A stretch of DNA of 64,000 nucleotides from Odiellus spinosus (GCA_963920705.1 OY987238.1:10410183-10474182), one strand, 5' to 3'. Shown: positions 45,013 through 55,346, counted from the stretch's first letter. Numbers and translations are program-made. The notes: generated from the letters alone by a model not told the origin.

Positions 45013-45120
45013 GCCGCTTTCACACTAGCAAGTTTAAACCCATTTTTAATCGTTTTAGAATGGTTAAATTGTAAAGTTTTGGGGTCATGTGTCAAAAAAA
45101 AAAGCGATTTGAACATTCCA
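45013..45120. mobile_element. TA-2-like remnant abutting TTAA-B
   Basis: GCCGCTTTCACACTAGC, then AGTTTAAACCC and AATGGTTAAATT. Similar to TA-2 ends and to a second remnant at about 49970-50025 (GCGTTCACACTGAG, GGAATGGTTAAATT). Old and diverged. Confidence 0.4.
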
Positions 45121-45463
45121 AATCGATTCCTTTTCCAACGGTAAAAAGAAATTAAAAACAAATATTAAACTAGAAATAAATTTAAGACTTACCCGGAAAA
45201 TAGGCTTAGCTGGATTCATGGAGATCACATGAACTCCCATATAACGACCAATGGGGAATGCAGGATATCCATGATCAATGCCTTTAGTTGTTAGTCCTTA
45301 TACGGGGTGATCAGAATATCACCATGAACCCGCTCTAAGCCTATTTTGATGGTATGTTTTGAATATATTTCTAGTCTAATATTTGTTTTTATATTTTATC
45401 ACTAGTTGATTAGGCCTACTTAATCGATAAAAAAATCATTTGCTGTTAGGTTGCATTCTCCCT
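45121..45463. mobile_element. TTAA-B foldback element, left end deleted
   Basis: The right end is intact: GGTTGCATTCTCCCT followed by TTAA (45464-45467). The left arm starts inside the family sequence at ATCGATTCCTT and lacks about 20 bp before CCAACGGT. The arms (AAATAGGCTTAGCTGGATTC; CTCTAAGCCTATTTTGATGG) and core (TGATCAATGCC, GTTAGTCCTTATACGGGG) match copies at 14221 and 56091. Confidence 0.85.
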
Positions 45464-45467
45464 TTAA

Positions 45468-46870
45468 CCAGAATTAGGTTGAATTTTAATCTCAAGTTAA
45501 ACAGATTAGAATCAGATTATTATTATAGTGACATCGTCATATCTCGTGATTATTTTATCATAGTTAATAGCGAATTCAAAATCAATGGTCTTTTCTCATC
45601 ATCTTTGGGATGCAGATATGTAAACTCAAGTGCTGCATTCTAAACAAGAATAAATTCTTATTCCTATTAACATTGATTTTCTGACAATAAAATGTTTTAA
45701 TAATTTATTAAGAACGAAGAAGGCTTTAAAAGAATCGATATAATCAAGGCTAGCGTATGTTTTAGATCATTAAATCGTATCATTTTGTTACCGCAATTAT
45801 TTCAAAAGAAATAATGACAACAAAAAGAAAATGCAGAATTTAAATGATTACGACTTTCTTAACCGAGAATTTTCGGGAGAATAAATTTCTGAGTAATGAA
45901 AGAAACGTATTAGTATTATCGCGCTAAGGACCGAGCAAAATATATGTGTCATTATCAGTGTGTGAGTTTTCTTCGTGTAATGCAAAGCCAGTTTTCCATC
46001 TAAGTCGCAGATAAATGGGATCTTATACTTTGAATATACTGAAGTTTCAAACTGGTTTTGATTTTTTAATTTTCTTCAAGAACTGTTTGCATTGTAACGA
46101 AACCTGGCGCGGATTTATACGCAATATAAAAACTAATATGGTATTGTATCACAGTCCTGTGATAGTGATGACTGCAAAAGAGAGAGATGCCATTGAATAA
46201 CCAGAATATTCTCATCTTCCATTGAATGTGGATGATGACGATGGAAAGACATTATAAATTAAGCATCCCTGGAAAGTTGCTGAGTAAAATAGCTGTATCT
46301 TAATCATTTCCTTTATTCATCGCAATAAAGTACAAGTCTTACGTGACATTTGACGATTCATGCAGGTTATTATAGTTTGATATATATTATAATATTAAAT
46401 TGTAATCAAATTGGATTATTATTTAATTAACTAAGGGTGTACATTTAATCTAATTTGAGTAACCTAACCCTCAATAATTACTAAATTTTGTAAATTAGTT
46501 TAACTACTTTTAAATATTTTATTTATGCTGAAATCTTATGAATTCTTTCATGAATTTTCTTGAGTTTGTCTCTTTTTACTTCTATCATGCGTAATTCATG
46601 GAAATCTTTCTAGATTTGAATACGAATATAATATACCACTATTTTTTGCACATGTACGTTTCATTCCGTCCATTTTATTAGAAGTAGTGGAGAGGAAGGC
46701 GTGGGAAAAGATTCTAGAGGTATATCAAGTACTTATGAAGTCCTACTATTTGATTGGGTCGCATTCCTACTTGTTTTAGAAAACTTAAGCTGTTCAAATT
46801 TATATAAGGGAGTTTTTAATCACTAGTCAGTTTTACAATAAAATAAAATTATAGAAGAACTATAAATATA
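45468..46870. other. A+T-rich spacer with a D65 copy
   Basis: An inverted D65 half copy lies at about 46100-46150 (GGCGCGGATTTATACGC, AATATAAAAACTAATATGG). No gene recognised. Confidence 0.5.
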
Positions 46871-46876
46871 GCGAAA

Positions 46877-46949
46877 ACGTCTCTCCCGTTACCGTGGCAA
46901 CCTGACGTAGTAACATCTACGTCGGGTTACCATGGTAACGGAAGAGACG
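46877..46949. promoter_or_regulatory. Hairpin with two X-boxes and CRE half-sites
   Basis: An inverted repeat with arms of about 32 bp and an 8-bp loop. Each arm contains an RFX-type X-box matching GTNRCC-N2-RGYAAC: GTTACCGTGGCAAC (46888-46901) and GTTACCATGGTAAC (46926-46939). Just inside each lies a CRE-type half-site, TGACGTAG and CTACGTCG. CGTCTC/GAGACG flanks both sides. The motifs are seen; binding is inference. It could equally be a tiny foldback element, and no gene start is evident nearby. Confidence 0.5.
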
Positions 46950-47349
46950 CGTCTGCAAAATCGCTGAATGATACCGCCACCTATCGAGAAAAAATTACAA
47001 TCCTATTCAAGCTTAAGTCCCCTCCTGCTTCAAGAGGGCACACTGGTTTTTATAAAATATAGGAGGCATACATTCGCGGGTTACGCTAAGTTGTTCTTGG
47101 TTATATAACGTCACTATACCCTTAATACTTTTATTATACCTTCAATTCTATTACATCTAATCCAATGGATGAATCGTCAGTTTCCCTAGATTTCTCAAGA
47201 GTAGTCTTTCAGTATTCTATTTTGTAAAGTGAGAGCTCTGTTAAGTATAAAAAATTGGATTCTTTTGAATGTAATAAAATGGAGGTATATTCTCCATCAT
47301 TAATTTTTCATAAAAGCTCTGAACTGGGATTTGCACTAAGCTGTATACG

Positions 47350-47622
47350 ATGAGAGGGGGGAAGGGGGACTATACTAAAAAAGTATACACGAACGTTAGC
47401 TTCAATACAAAAGAAAATCCTCCCCTTTTTGCTTATAAAAGCCGTTATCTCTTTCTACTCGGCACTCTCGCGCGTGATTTCATGCGGAAAACCTTAAGGG
47501 TCTTACGCCTCGTTGTTACCACTAACTCTGTAGCCTGTCCACTGAAACATTCTGAATACATTTTAACGTTCAAGGTTGCAAATTTGGAATCTAAACTTCA
47601 AGGAAACGTGAAATATTTTTAG
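47350..47622 (+). CDS. Possible small protein, 90 aa, unrecognised
   Basis: An ATG-to-TAG frame of 90 residues, not similar to anything I recognise. It starts MRGGKGDYTKK and has a Leu-rich basic middle (LFLLGTLARDFMRKTLRVLR, about 35-54) followed by a polar C-terminus ending NVKYF. Codon use is mixed and the local G+C content is slightly above the flanks. There is no signal peptide, membrane segment or catalytic motif. At this base composition a frame of 90 codons can arise by chance, so this is only a candidate. No splice sites or poly(A) signal were tied to it. Confidence 0.2.
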   Translation: MRGGKGDYTKKVYTNVSFNTKENPPLFAYKSRYLFLLGTLARDFMRKTLRVLRLVVTTNSVACPLKHSEYILTFKVANLESKLQGNVKYF

Positions 47623-48711
47623 TTCATTTTATTAAAGGAAGAAACTCGCGGAGAAAATGGAAAACAGTTATTGTGGGAGATAGATTTCGGCTTCAAGGGA
47701 TAACAAATGACCACATTCCCTTTTTCACTTGCTTCCCATTTTCTCCTATAATTTCACGGTAATTCCTATAATTTACTTAAAATATAAAGCTAAGGGTAAA
47801 TTTGTCAATAATTAATGTAAGCTGTATAAGATTTTAACTAATCATAAGCTAAAATGTTTTCCATTTTTGCTTCAAAAATATAATTTCGGGTTTGAATTTC
47901 TGTTCAAATATTTAACTCTTTGGTACTAGGAGAAGATTCTGGTTGTTTACTTTGGGGCCTTAAATCAAGAAGAGTAGATTTTGGGGACTTCTTAGTTTCG
48001 TAGAAGTAATTACTGAAAGTAGAAACCAAATACCCTAAAATTTTATACCAGGAAGCACTTCCCTAAATTATTTAATGAATGAATGGACCAGTCTGCCGAG
48101 GGTTCATATTTTGCGGCCCTCTAGGAATTTCTTGTCATTATTACGCAGTTCCAAAAGAGATAGTATGTTGATACAGACATCCGTAGAACCAATTTTCAAA
48201 TGAACAGTCTTTCTCTGTAGTTAGTCAAAAAGGTTAACCCTTTCATAACTACTCCCCAAATAAATTGGATTTTTTTTTTTTTAATTGGATGAGATACGTC
48301 TGACCCTTCAGTAACAAGAAGGCTAAACCAGTAGTATTCGTTGGAAAGTTAAGAGATTATTTGTCGAAACGCGCGATGATTAGGTAAAATCAACATGGGA
48401 TGATAGGAACATTAGGAAAAAGATTGCAGACAACAAACTAAAACAAGCACTACACAATAACCAACCCATAACCTTTCAAAACACCATATTTTCTAGTTAA
48501 CCCTAAACCGATCTGAATCCGTTTATTGCCCCTTCTTTCTGTCCGTCTATTTCGTCGCCTCTGCGTCCCTCAATTGTATTGTCTCGTGGTAATCGTCGTA
48601 GAAAGAGTCCCTTGATTGCGTTGCCCGAATTTTGGAAACGACCCAACGCACTACCAAAGTAAAGGCTAACTTATCAAGGAAACCTTCCATATATAATCCT
48701 CATTCTCTAGT
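47623..48711. other. A+T-rich spacer, nothing recognised
   Basis: No gene or repeat identified. Confidence 0.5.
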
Positions 48712-48727
48712 AATCAGTTTTCAAAGC

Positions 48728-48802
48728 TACTTTAATCCGTATTCGGTTTATAATTGTGTATCAATCCGCCCCAACTTTCGCGATACTTTGTAAATGTTTC
48801 GA
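48728..48802 (+). repeat. D65 dispersed repeat copy
   Basis: A forward copy with one of the best cores: CTACTTTAATCCGTATTCGG, then TTGTGTATCAATCCGCCCC, AACTTTCGCGATACTTTGTA and AATG. No flanking duplication. Confidence 0.7.
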
Positions 48803-49425
48803 GGATCACAGTATATATAATCAGTTCTATCTCGAGTTGGCAGAACCTGCTAAGCTAGGATACACCTTATTTGAATTTGTTGACTAAGAGATGAAGTGAG
48901 ATCCTACAGTATTGCGCATGGTACCAGTTCAAGGTGGGATTAACTATATGCCTTTATCGAGAGTTCGTCTCTCTAGATTAAATTGTGCAAAGACAATTTA
49001 TTGTTATACAATTTGGATCCTTTTGTTTTTTTGTCTTTCTTTTGTTTTTTTGTTTTTTTTCTTCTGCGAACAAGAGATTTTTTTTTATATTTGAGGGCTG
49101 TTTTTCACCAAGATAGTTTTATTTTTAAAAAATAAAAAAATAAAGAAACGGTCTATTCGATGTTTTTAAGGGCGTTCGACCAATTCTTTTAAAGTCTGTC
49201 TGCGGGCCTTTTCAGGCCCGAAATGGTGATAAGGGTGATTTAATTTCACGGGTGCTTAAACTGAAGATGCGCTAGTATCCGATATCAAAATCCTCTTCGC
49301 CCTATTATTGTTCCAAGTGCGGGTTACCCGATTATCCAAGGAATTTGAGCTTAATTATGGCACTAATTGAGAGATGTACATGTGCATATGTTCAAGAAAA
49401 TTTGGAAAAGCTAAGGCATATCGAT
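48803..49425. other. Spacer, nothing recognised
   Basis: Mixed T-rich stretches (about 49018-49090) and a G+C-richer patch near 49200. No gene or repeat accepted. Confidence 0.5.
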
Positions 49426-49427
49426 TA

Positions 49428-49944
49428 GACCTCGGAATTGGATATCCATTATCTTCTGATGTTTTATTTTCGGGTAAATTGTTTCTAACTAAAAAATGAA
49501 ATTTGTTTATTCGTATAGTTGTTAAATGTATAAGATTTACCCAACAATAAGCATTTGGCGCTTTATTTACGAAGAAATTACTCGTATTCAAACGTATAAT
49601 GATGGATAAGAATATTCACATTTCCAGAATTAGTCTAAAATATAAGAAAAATATTTCTAATTGACTTTTAATTTGAAGAATATAAATAATACAATGATTT
49701 TAAATCATCTTTTTATTCATTATTTTTCAGGGAAATAAATTTTGAATTTTTTATATCCTAACGTATAACGCGGATAATATTCAAAGATAAGGCCATTTTT
49801 GGATAAAAACGGATATGGATTATGTTTTTTACTTTATCTTCGAATAAGTTAACTCGAATGAAAAATAGTCTAATTTTAATCAAATATATATAAGAATTTA
49901 GTAGATTTTATCCAATTAATAAGTATTATACGAATTCCGAACTC
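49428..49944. mobile_element. TA-1 MITE, copy 3
   Basis: A 517-bp element between TA dinucleotides (49426-49427 and 49945-49946). Ends GACCTCGGAATTGGATAT and ACGAATTCCGAACTC. Same orientation as 19362. Diverged at several sites and without coding capacity. Confidence 0.87.
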
Positions 49945-49946
49945 TA

Positions 49947-50208
49947 ATTGAGAATGTGGCCCGAAAAACAAAGCGGCGTTCACACTGAGACTTAAAAACC
50001 TTTTCGGAATGGTTAAATTTAAAATTTCTCGATCAAATATTGAGATTACTTTTTCAACGAGCAAAAACTTGCGCCTCTTAGTAATTTCTTGGTGCCACAC
50101 TTTATCAATAATCTAGATTTATTTATAGAATTTCAATTTGTAACCGACACTTTAAAAGATTCCAGAACCAAATTTAGATTTCTTATTTTTTTTTCCCTTC
50201 GTATATCC

Positions 50209-50239
<31 letters not shown>

Positions 50240-50605
50240 ATCTTTTTATTACGTTAAGTACTAGTTTAATTGTAGTCTATAAAATGCCGACATATATCCT
50301 TTATTCTTCTTCTTCTTCTAAATAGGTTGGGAAAAGCTCTTGGGTAATATTCATTCCACTCGATAAAAAAAAGTTTTCTATTATGTCCCCTAGTAAAGAA
50401 AAATTTAATGATGGTTTAGATTCATTAAACAATATTAATTACGGATATTAAATTTCAAGGCGAAAATGTGCATTAATTTGAAATATGTTAGCATTTATTT
50501 AAATACGGGTTAAGATTATATAGTAATAAGGCATTTTTTAACAATGTATGAAATTTAATCGAGAAATTATGAAGTTGAAAAATATTTTATTAACTAGATT
50601 TTGAT
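49947..50605. other. Short spacer between two TA-1 copies
   Basis: Contains the TA-2-like remnant at about 49970-50025 and a run of about 27 adenines at 50210-50236. No gene. Confidence 0.5.
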
Positions 50606-50607
50606 TA

Positions 50608-51072
50608 GAGCTCGGAATTCGTATAATTTTTATTAATTGGATAAAATGTACTAAATTCTGATGTATATTATCTGTTTGATGAAAAATAGACTATTATTAA
50701 AAACCATAATCCATATCCGTTTTTATCCAAAAATGGCCTTATCTTAGAACATTATCCGGATAAAAAATTAAAAATTTATTTTCGTGAAAAATAATGAATA
50801 AAAAGATGATTTTAAAATCATAGTTTCGGTGTTTTATTTATATTCTTCAGATTAAAAGTCAATTTGAAATACTTTTCTTATATTTAGACTGATTCAGGGA
50901 ATAATTTATTCGTAGATAAAGTGCCAAACGCTTATCTTCCGAGGGTAAACCTTTTACATTTAACAATTATATGCAAATTTAATTTTTTAGTTACAAAACA
51001 ATTTATCCGAAAATAAAATATCTGAAATTATACGAATAACAGAAGATAATGGATCGATCCGATTCTGAGGTC
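50608..51072. mobile_element. TA-1 MITE, copy 4
   Basis: A 465-bp element between TA dinucleotides (50606-50607 and 51073-51074), orientation as in 31017 and opposite to the neighbour at 49428. Ends GAGCTCGGAATTCGTATA and CCGATTCTGAGGTC. It has internal deletions relative to the 510-545 bp copies. Confidence 0.87.
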
Positions 51073-51254
51073 TACTTTTCTCTAATAAGTTATGAACTTT
51101 TGCTGTAAATTAACACAAAACATTTGATAAGTTTTGACTCCATCTTCATTAAAAGTTTTAAATTTTTTAGAGATGCAATTAATTTGATACTTTTAGCCAT
51201 TTCAATTAAGCCAGAATTCGAAAAGGGAGTTCATTATCTTCTAAATTAAATCAG

Positions 51255-51345
51255 TTTTGAGAAAATAGTTTCCTAAACTATCCCTTTGAGGTTTTAACAT
51301 TAATGTATCAATACACCCTAGCTTTTACTATAATGAAGACTTAAT
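51255..51345 (+). repeat. D65 dispersed repeat copy
   Basis: A forward copy: AATAGTTTCCTAAACTATCC, TTTGAGGTTTTAACATTAAT, GTATCAATACACCCTAGC. Confidence 0.55.
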
Positions 51346-51628
51346 TTATTGTGGATTTAAAAGGGTAATTCATCAACATTAATTAAAATCTCGTTTGGTT
51401 CTTTTTGTAAACCGCGAATTTTATGCACTTGGGCTAATGAAATCTCCATTTATCTCTTGTTAACCTCAAAAAGGAAGAAGATCGAGCCTTATATACACTG
51501 CGAAAAAGTTTGCTTCTTTTTAACAATTTCGTGCGTTGATATTCGAGCCAGGGTATCTGTCTTTGACATCTGTCAAAATGCAGAACCCTATTCTAGCTCT
51601 GAAATTATACAGTCTACTCGCAACTTAA

Positions 51629-51945
51629 AGGGAAACTTGAAGCTAAAAATTTAAGTTTTGATTTTATTTTCGGAATCACCATGCCAAAAAACGTATTCGA
51701 GAATTTTATGAGAATTTTTAGACACGTTTTTGGTGTTTAAATTAATTTCTAAAGTTTGGCAAAATTATAAAGTTCGGACCAATCATATTATTTCAGCCTT
51801 CAACAAGGCTTTTAATGAACTAACATTAAAAGAATGGGCCGGCATTTGATGCCTAAGACTTTGTTGGTGGTCAAACTAATGTTAGTGTTAGTACATTACA
51901 AGCGCTGTTGAAGGCTGAAATAATTTGATTGGTCCGAAATTATGC
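51629..51945 (+). mobile_element. TTAA-A MITE, fullest copy
   Basis: Left end after TTAA (51625-51628): AGGGAAACTTGAAGCTAAAA. Then TTATTTTCGGAATCACCATG, ACGTTTTTGGTGTTTAAATT and AATTTCTAAAGTTTGG. An inner inverted pair, GGACCAATCATATTATTTCA with GCCTTCAAC / GTTGAAGGC with TGAAATAATTTGATTGGTCC, brackets a core of about 110 bp. The distal right arm and TTAA are eroded. Confidence 0.8.
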
Positions 51946-53176
51946 TTACTTTTATTTCAAATGTAACCTGTTTGTCGTTGTTATTTAATCCCAATTTACG
52001 AATTTCAATCGGATTATAATACAGCCAATGGATACCATTACTTTCGGTTAGAATTTAATTTAAAAATGATTGAATTTTTCTCCTTCAAACCTTTAATACC
52101 TTTATAATTCATTTTTTTTTACATTAATCATATTCTCCTACATTCGTTAAAACCTAAGGTTCATTCGCACTATAAAATTTTATTTGTTAATTAAATTTTA
52201 ATTACTATTTAGTTAGTTTTAATTAAATGATCCCAATCAATAAATCAAAGATCGAAATGGATTAGGAAAGGTTGGGGTAGTATTTGAACATAGTTCATTT
52301 CTTTCCATCATTTGAAACTCAATCCCTTTACCCCATCATTTCGATCGCTTTCAAGAAATTTATTGACCTCTACTGTGTACATCTCGCGCTCTGCTGACCT
52401 GTTTGTCAAAGGTCAAATACAGGAAGCGAAATATACAAAACAGCGAATAATTAAAAATAACATGGTTTAATTTTTAAATTAAAACTTTTTTGAAATAGAA
52501 TTGTTGACTGCTTACATTAATAACAAAAGTTTGTCAATGATCTATGGGTTCAAAAGTTCAATCATGTGATGTTGTGAACAGGGCTTTAGTTTCAAAAGTA
52601 TAGCTGACTCCTTGCAAGCAAGGGTTTAAAACGTAATAGGTACCTCACTACTAACTTTAACCGCTCTGAAGTGTGACTTTGATATAGTTAATACTTGGGC
52701 TAGCTGTAGCTTTTCGTTTCTCAACTTTTTCACTCGCTTCGTTGGTTTTTTTTTTGGGTCCAAATCATCTTGAATTTGCACCAAATACGAACCTACTCTT
52801 TAATTTTTATGAATGAAATTTTTAAAGATAAAAAGGTCTAATATCATTTTCTACCTTTTGATATCTCAAACTGATTCTCTTAATAGTAATGTTCAGGAAC
52901 AGTTTTTATAACTACTTTTATTTCTTATGAGTTGTTACATTGTGTATCAATACACCTTAACTTTTCATAAATTACAACACTACTCGCGTAAAAACGTACC
53001 GCTAAAAAGCGATCCCGAAACTTGAAGTTACTTTGACACGTAAGGATTAGAAAAAGGGTATAGAGTTGGAAAAAAAATCACTCCTGAGACGTTTTTAAGA
53101 TCTTTAATTTACTTTCTAGCTCGGAAAAAAAAAAAAAAATTTAAGTGCGGGAAGCTTTCGAAGTAGGTTTTTTTAC

Positions 53177-53211
<35 letters not shown>

Positions 53212-53357
53212 CGCTTAAAATAGCTCTAATGTAATTATAAAAAAAAAAACCTAAGCTACTTTTTCATTTTATTTACAAGTAAAATATGCTACATATTGGC
53301 AGAATTACGAAAATTTAAACACATTTTTTTCGAATGCTTATTTTTATTTGTATCATA
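51946..53357. other. A+T-rich spacer with D65 copy and a long T run
   Basis: A forward D65 copy spans about 52911-52990 (ACTACTTTTATTTCTTATGA, ACATTGTGTATCAATACACC, ACACTACTCGCGTA). A homopolymer of about 33 T lies at 53179-53211. No gene recognised. Confidence 0.5.
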
Positions 53358-53364
53358 CTATTAA

Positions 53365-53681
53365 CAGAAATAGATGAACCGAAATTATCAACGAGCTATT
53401 CCTCTAACGCCACAGGCAAGTTCTCCGTTTCCCCTCTCTTAGACGACAGTTGTAGCCCCCTCCCCCGCGGAATTTCGCCTAGCCGAGAAACGTTGAATGC
53501 GCCACCTGGCTTGGTTTGCAGCCGTCGCTACGTGGGGCGATCAGTTTCCCAAGATCCTCCTCGGTATTTCATTGAGCCCGAGGAAGCCCATTCCCCCAGT
53601 GCTTACCCTCCCCATTCACTCCAAATAAAATGCATTTCCCAATCTAAGCTCTCGTTGATAATTTCGGTTCATCTATTTCTG
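53365..53681. mobile_element. CAGAAATAG-ended MITE with a G+C-rich core (7-bp TSD)
   Basis: A 317-bp element bounded by inverted ends of about 31 bp starting CAGAAATAGATGAACCG and by the 7-bp duplication CTATTAA (53358-53364 and 53682-53688). The core is markedly G+C-rich (CCCCCTCCCCCGCGG near 53457). A 122-codon frame that spans the element starts and stops in flanking sequence or ends, has no ATG-anchored domain, and is best read as an accident of the G+C-rich insert. It occurs once in this window. Confidence 0.93.
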
Positions 53682-53769
53682 CTATTAAAACGCCATAATT
53701 AAAATTTTAAATCTCTGCGTTAAGCCGTTCCTAAGAAACTTCAAAATTAAATGACGTAGTTTATACTGA

Positions 53770-53880
53770 AACTTAATTAACTGTAATTTTCATACGAAAA
53801 GTAGGACTTTCTGGATTAAGTACTTTTACGAAAAAGACCACGCGAAAGCAAATTTATATCACGTGGTAGAACGAAGGAGG
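53770..53880 (-). repeat. GCCTACAG/GTCTTTTTCG dispersed repeat, inverted copy
   Basis: AAGTACTTTTACGAAAAAGA, CCACGCGAAAGC and ACGTGGTAGAACG are the complement of the 17536-17665 copy. AATTTTCATACGAAAAG extends the match on the other side. A third copy is at 30268. Confidence 0.65.
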
Positions 53881-53919
53881 TTATTTGTAATTTTTTTGTG
53901 TATCTTAGGATATTCAAGA

Positions 53920-54088
53920 GATTTTCAGATTTTAAAGCTATTTTGGGAGCGATTTTTAGATTTTAAAGCTATTTTGGGAGTGATTTTGAGGTTTTAAAGC
54001 TATTTGGCGAGTGATTTGAGATTTTAAAGCTATATAGGGAGTGATTTTGAGATTTTAAAGCTGTTTTAGGAGTGGTTTTGAGATTTCA
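53920..54088. repeat. 31-bp minisatellite, about 5.5 units
   Basis: Unit of 31 bp: GATTTTGAGATTTTAAAGCT plus ATTTTGGGAGT, with minor substitutions and one 30-bp unit. A D65 half copy (AATGTTAAATTCCATTAG) follows immediately at 54089-54120. Confidence 0.94.
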
Positions 54089-54120
54089 ATGTTAAATTCC
54101 ATTAGAGAAGATACTAGTAT

Positions 54121-54747
54121 TTGACAATATCTCATAAACGGAAGTGTTACGTTGTAACTGATGTAAAATTCATTGAAATGTTACATATGTCACTGGCTTT
54201 TAAAATCCCATTTATGCTTAAAACTCAATTCCAAATATTTATACATATCCTAGATACCAAAAAGCTCTTTCCGAGAAAATTTCCGTCAACTTTGTTTTTG
54301 AGCTTTAAAAACGCCAAGAAAGCTAACGCGGGCTCTAAGTTGTCAGTGGCAGAATACCGACGGCTTAAAGAAATAAATATCCCTTTTGTTACGTCATATC
54401 ATTGGGTATGCTCGCGAAAAAAAAAAAATTCTAAAGGAATAAGACAAAAAAATCTAGATCGCGAGAAAAAGGGACCGGAAATCGGATCAGAAGTTTTGTC
54501 TCTTTTTTTATTTCAAAGTAAGGCCTTATATACTAAAACATAAATCATTTTTATATATGGTTGCCCATGTCCAAAAAGAAATACAGGTCGGTGCAAATAT
54601 GTATTTTTATTTTTTGGTATACCGCGTGTACGTGAGTTGTAAAGGTCTGATGGATCGAATTTCATTTTTAATTGGTACGAAACACTTTCATTGTGCTGGA
54701 CACGAAGGAATACCAAGATCTTGGTTGTCTGCGAAATATACTCTTCT
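54121..54747. other. Longest open stretch, no ATG start; not called as a gene
   Basis: A 140-codon plus-strand frame ends at 54543, but the open stretch begins with TTG and its first internal ATG comes about 20 codons later. The C-terminal part is Lys-rich (SRKKKNSKGIRQKNLDREKK), which reflects a poly-A stretch. Frames of this size are expected once or so in 64 kb of this composition. Confidence 0.4.
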
Positions 54748-54751
54748 TTAA

Positions 54752-55196
54752 CTATATAAGTGATTTTTTTGTCGATTCCTTATCGTTTAAATATTCTTAA
54801 TCCAACAGTAAAAAAATTACAAACAAATATTAAACTAGAAATAAAAAACTTCCCTCCAAAAAGGATTCATGGAGATTACCTGAACTCCCTATATAAGGAA
54901 TACCGACCATTGATATTGCTTGATGGCTCTTATTGGTTTAGCTGGATTCGTGGAGATCCTGAATTTCTTGGCATTGATGAGTCAGCGACCCGTAAGCGAG
55001 ATCTCCGTAACATTCGATTGGTTGCTGACGCTTCAATGCGTTGAAATTCAGGATCTCCATGAATCCAGCTAAACCAATTTTTCTGGTAAGTTTTAAATTT
55101 ATTTCTAGTTAAATATTTGTTTGTAAACCTTTTTACTGACAAGAGGATTAGGCCTAAACGATAATGAATCGATATAAAATCAATTTGATTCTCCCT
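54752..55196. mobile_element. TTAA-B element, composite with two arm sets
   Basis: Right end GATTCTCCCT then TTAA (55197-55200). The left end is reduced, with TTAA (54748-54751) before AGTGATTTTTTTGTCGATTC. Inside, one left arm (AAGGATTCATGGAGATTACC) is followed by a second (GGTTTAGCTGGATTCGTGGA at about 54935) before the single right arm (TCCATGAATCCAGCTAAACC). The second set forms a tight hairpin around GCATTGATGAGTCAGCGACC, so a partial duplication or insertion of one element in another is likely. Confidence 0.85.
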
Positions 55197-55200
55197 TTAA

Positions 55201-55346
55201 AAATTTTTGGGTAAGTAAAAATATTTCACTGTCGGACAAAGAAAATAGCGCGGTCGACATAAAATGGATTCCTTTCGCATCTGCTTGGCTAGCTCGAAAT
55301 ATCAACAAAAGCGACCGTTTCGAAATTCAGGCGTCAATTCCGTATA
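55201..55346. other. Short spacer
   Basis: Nothing recognised. Confidence 0.5.

Noticed and set aside
53334-53702. 122-codon frame with Pro/Ser-rich product
   Set aside because: It begins and ends outside a 317-bp MITE with exact 7-bp duplications; the frame is a product of the insertion.
54121-54543. 140-codon frame, longest in the window
   Set aside because: No ATG at its start, Lys-rich tail from a poly-A stretch, and no recognisable domain.
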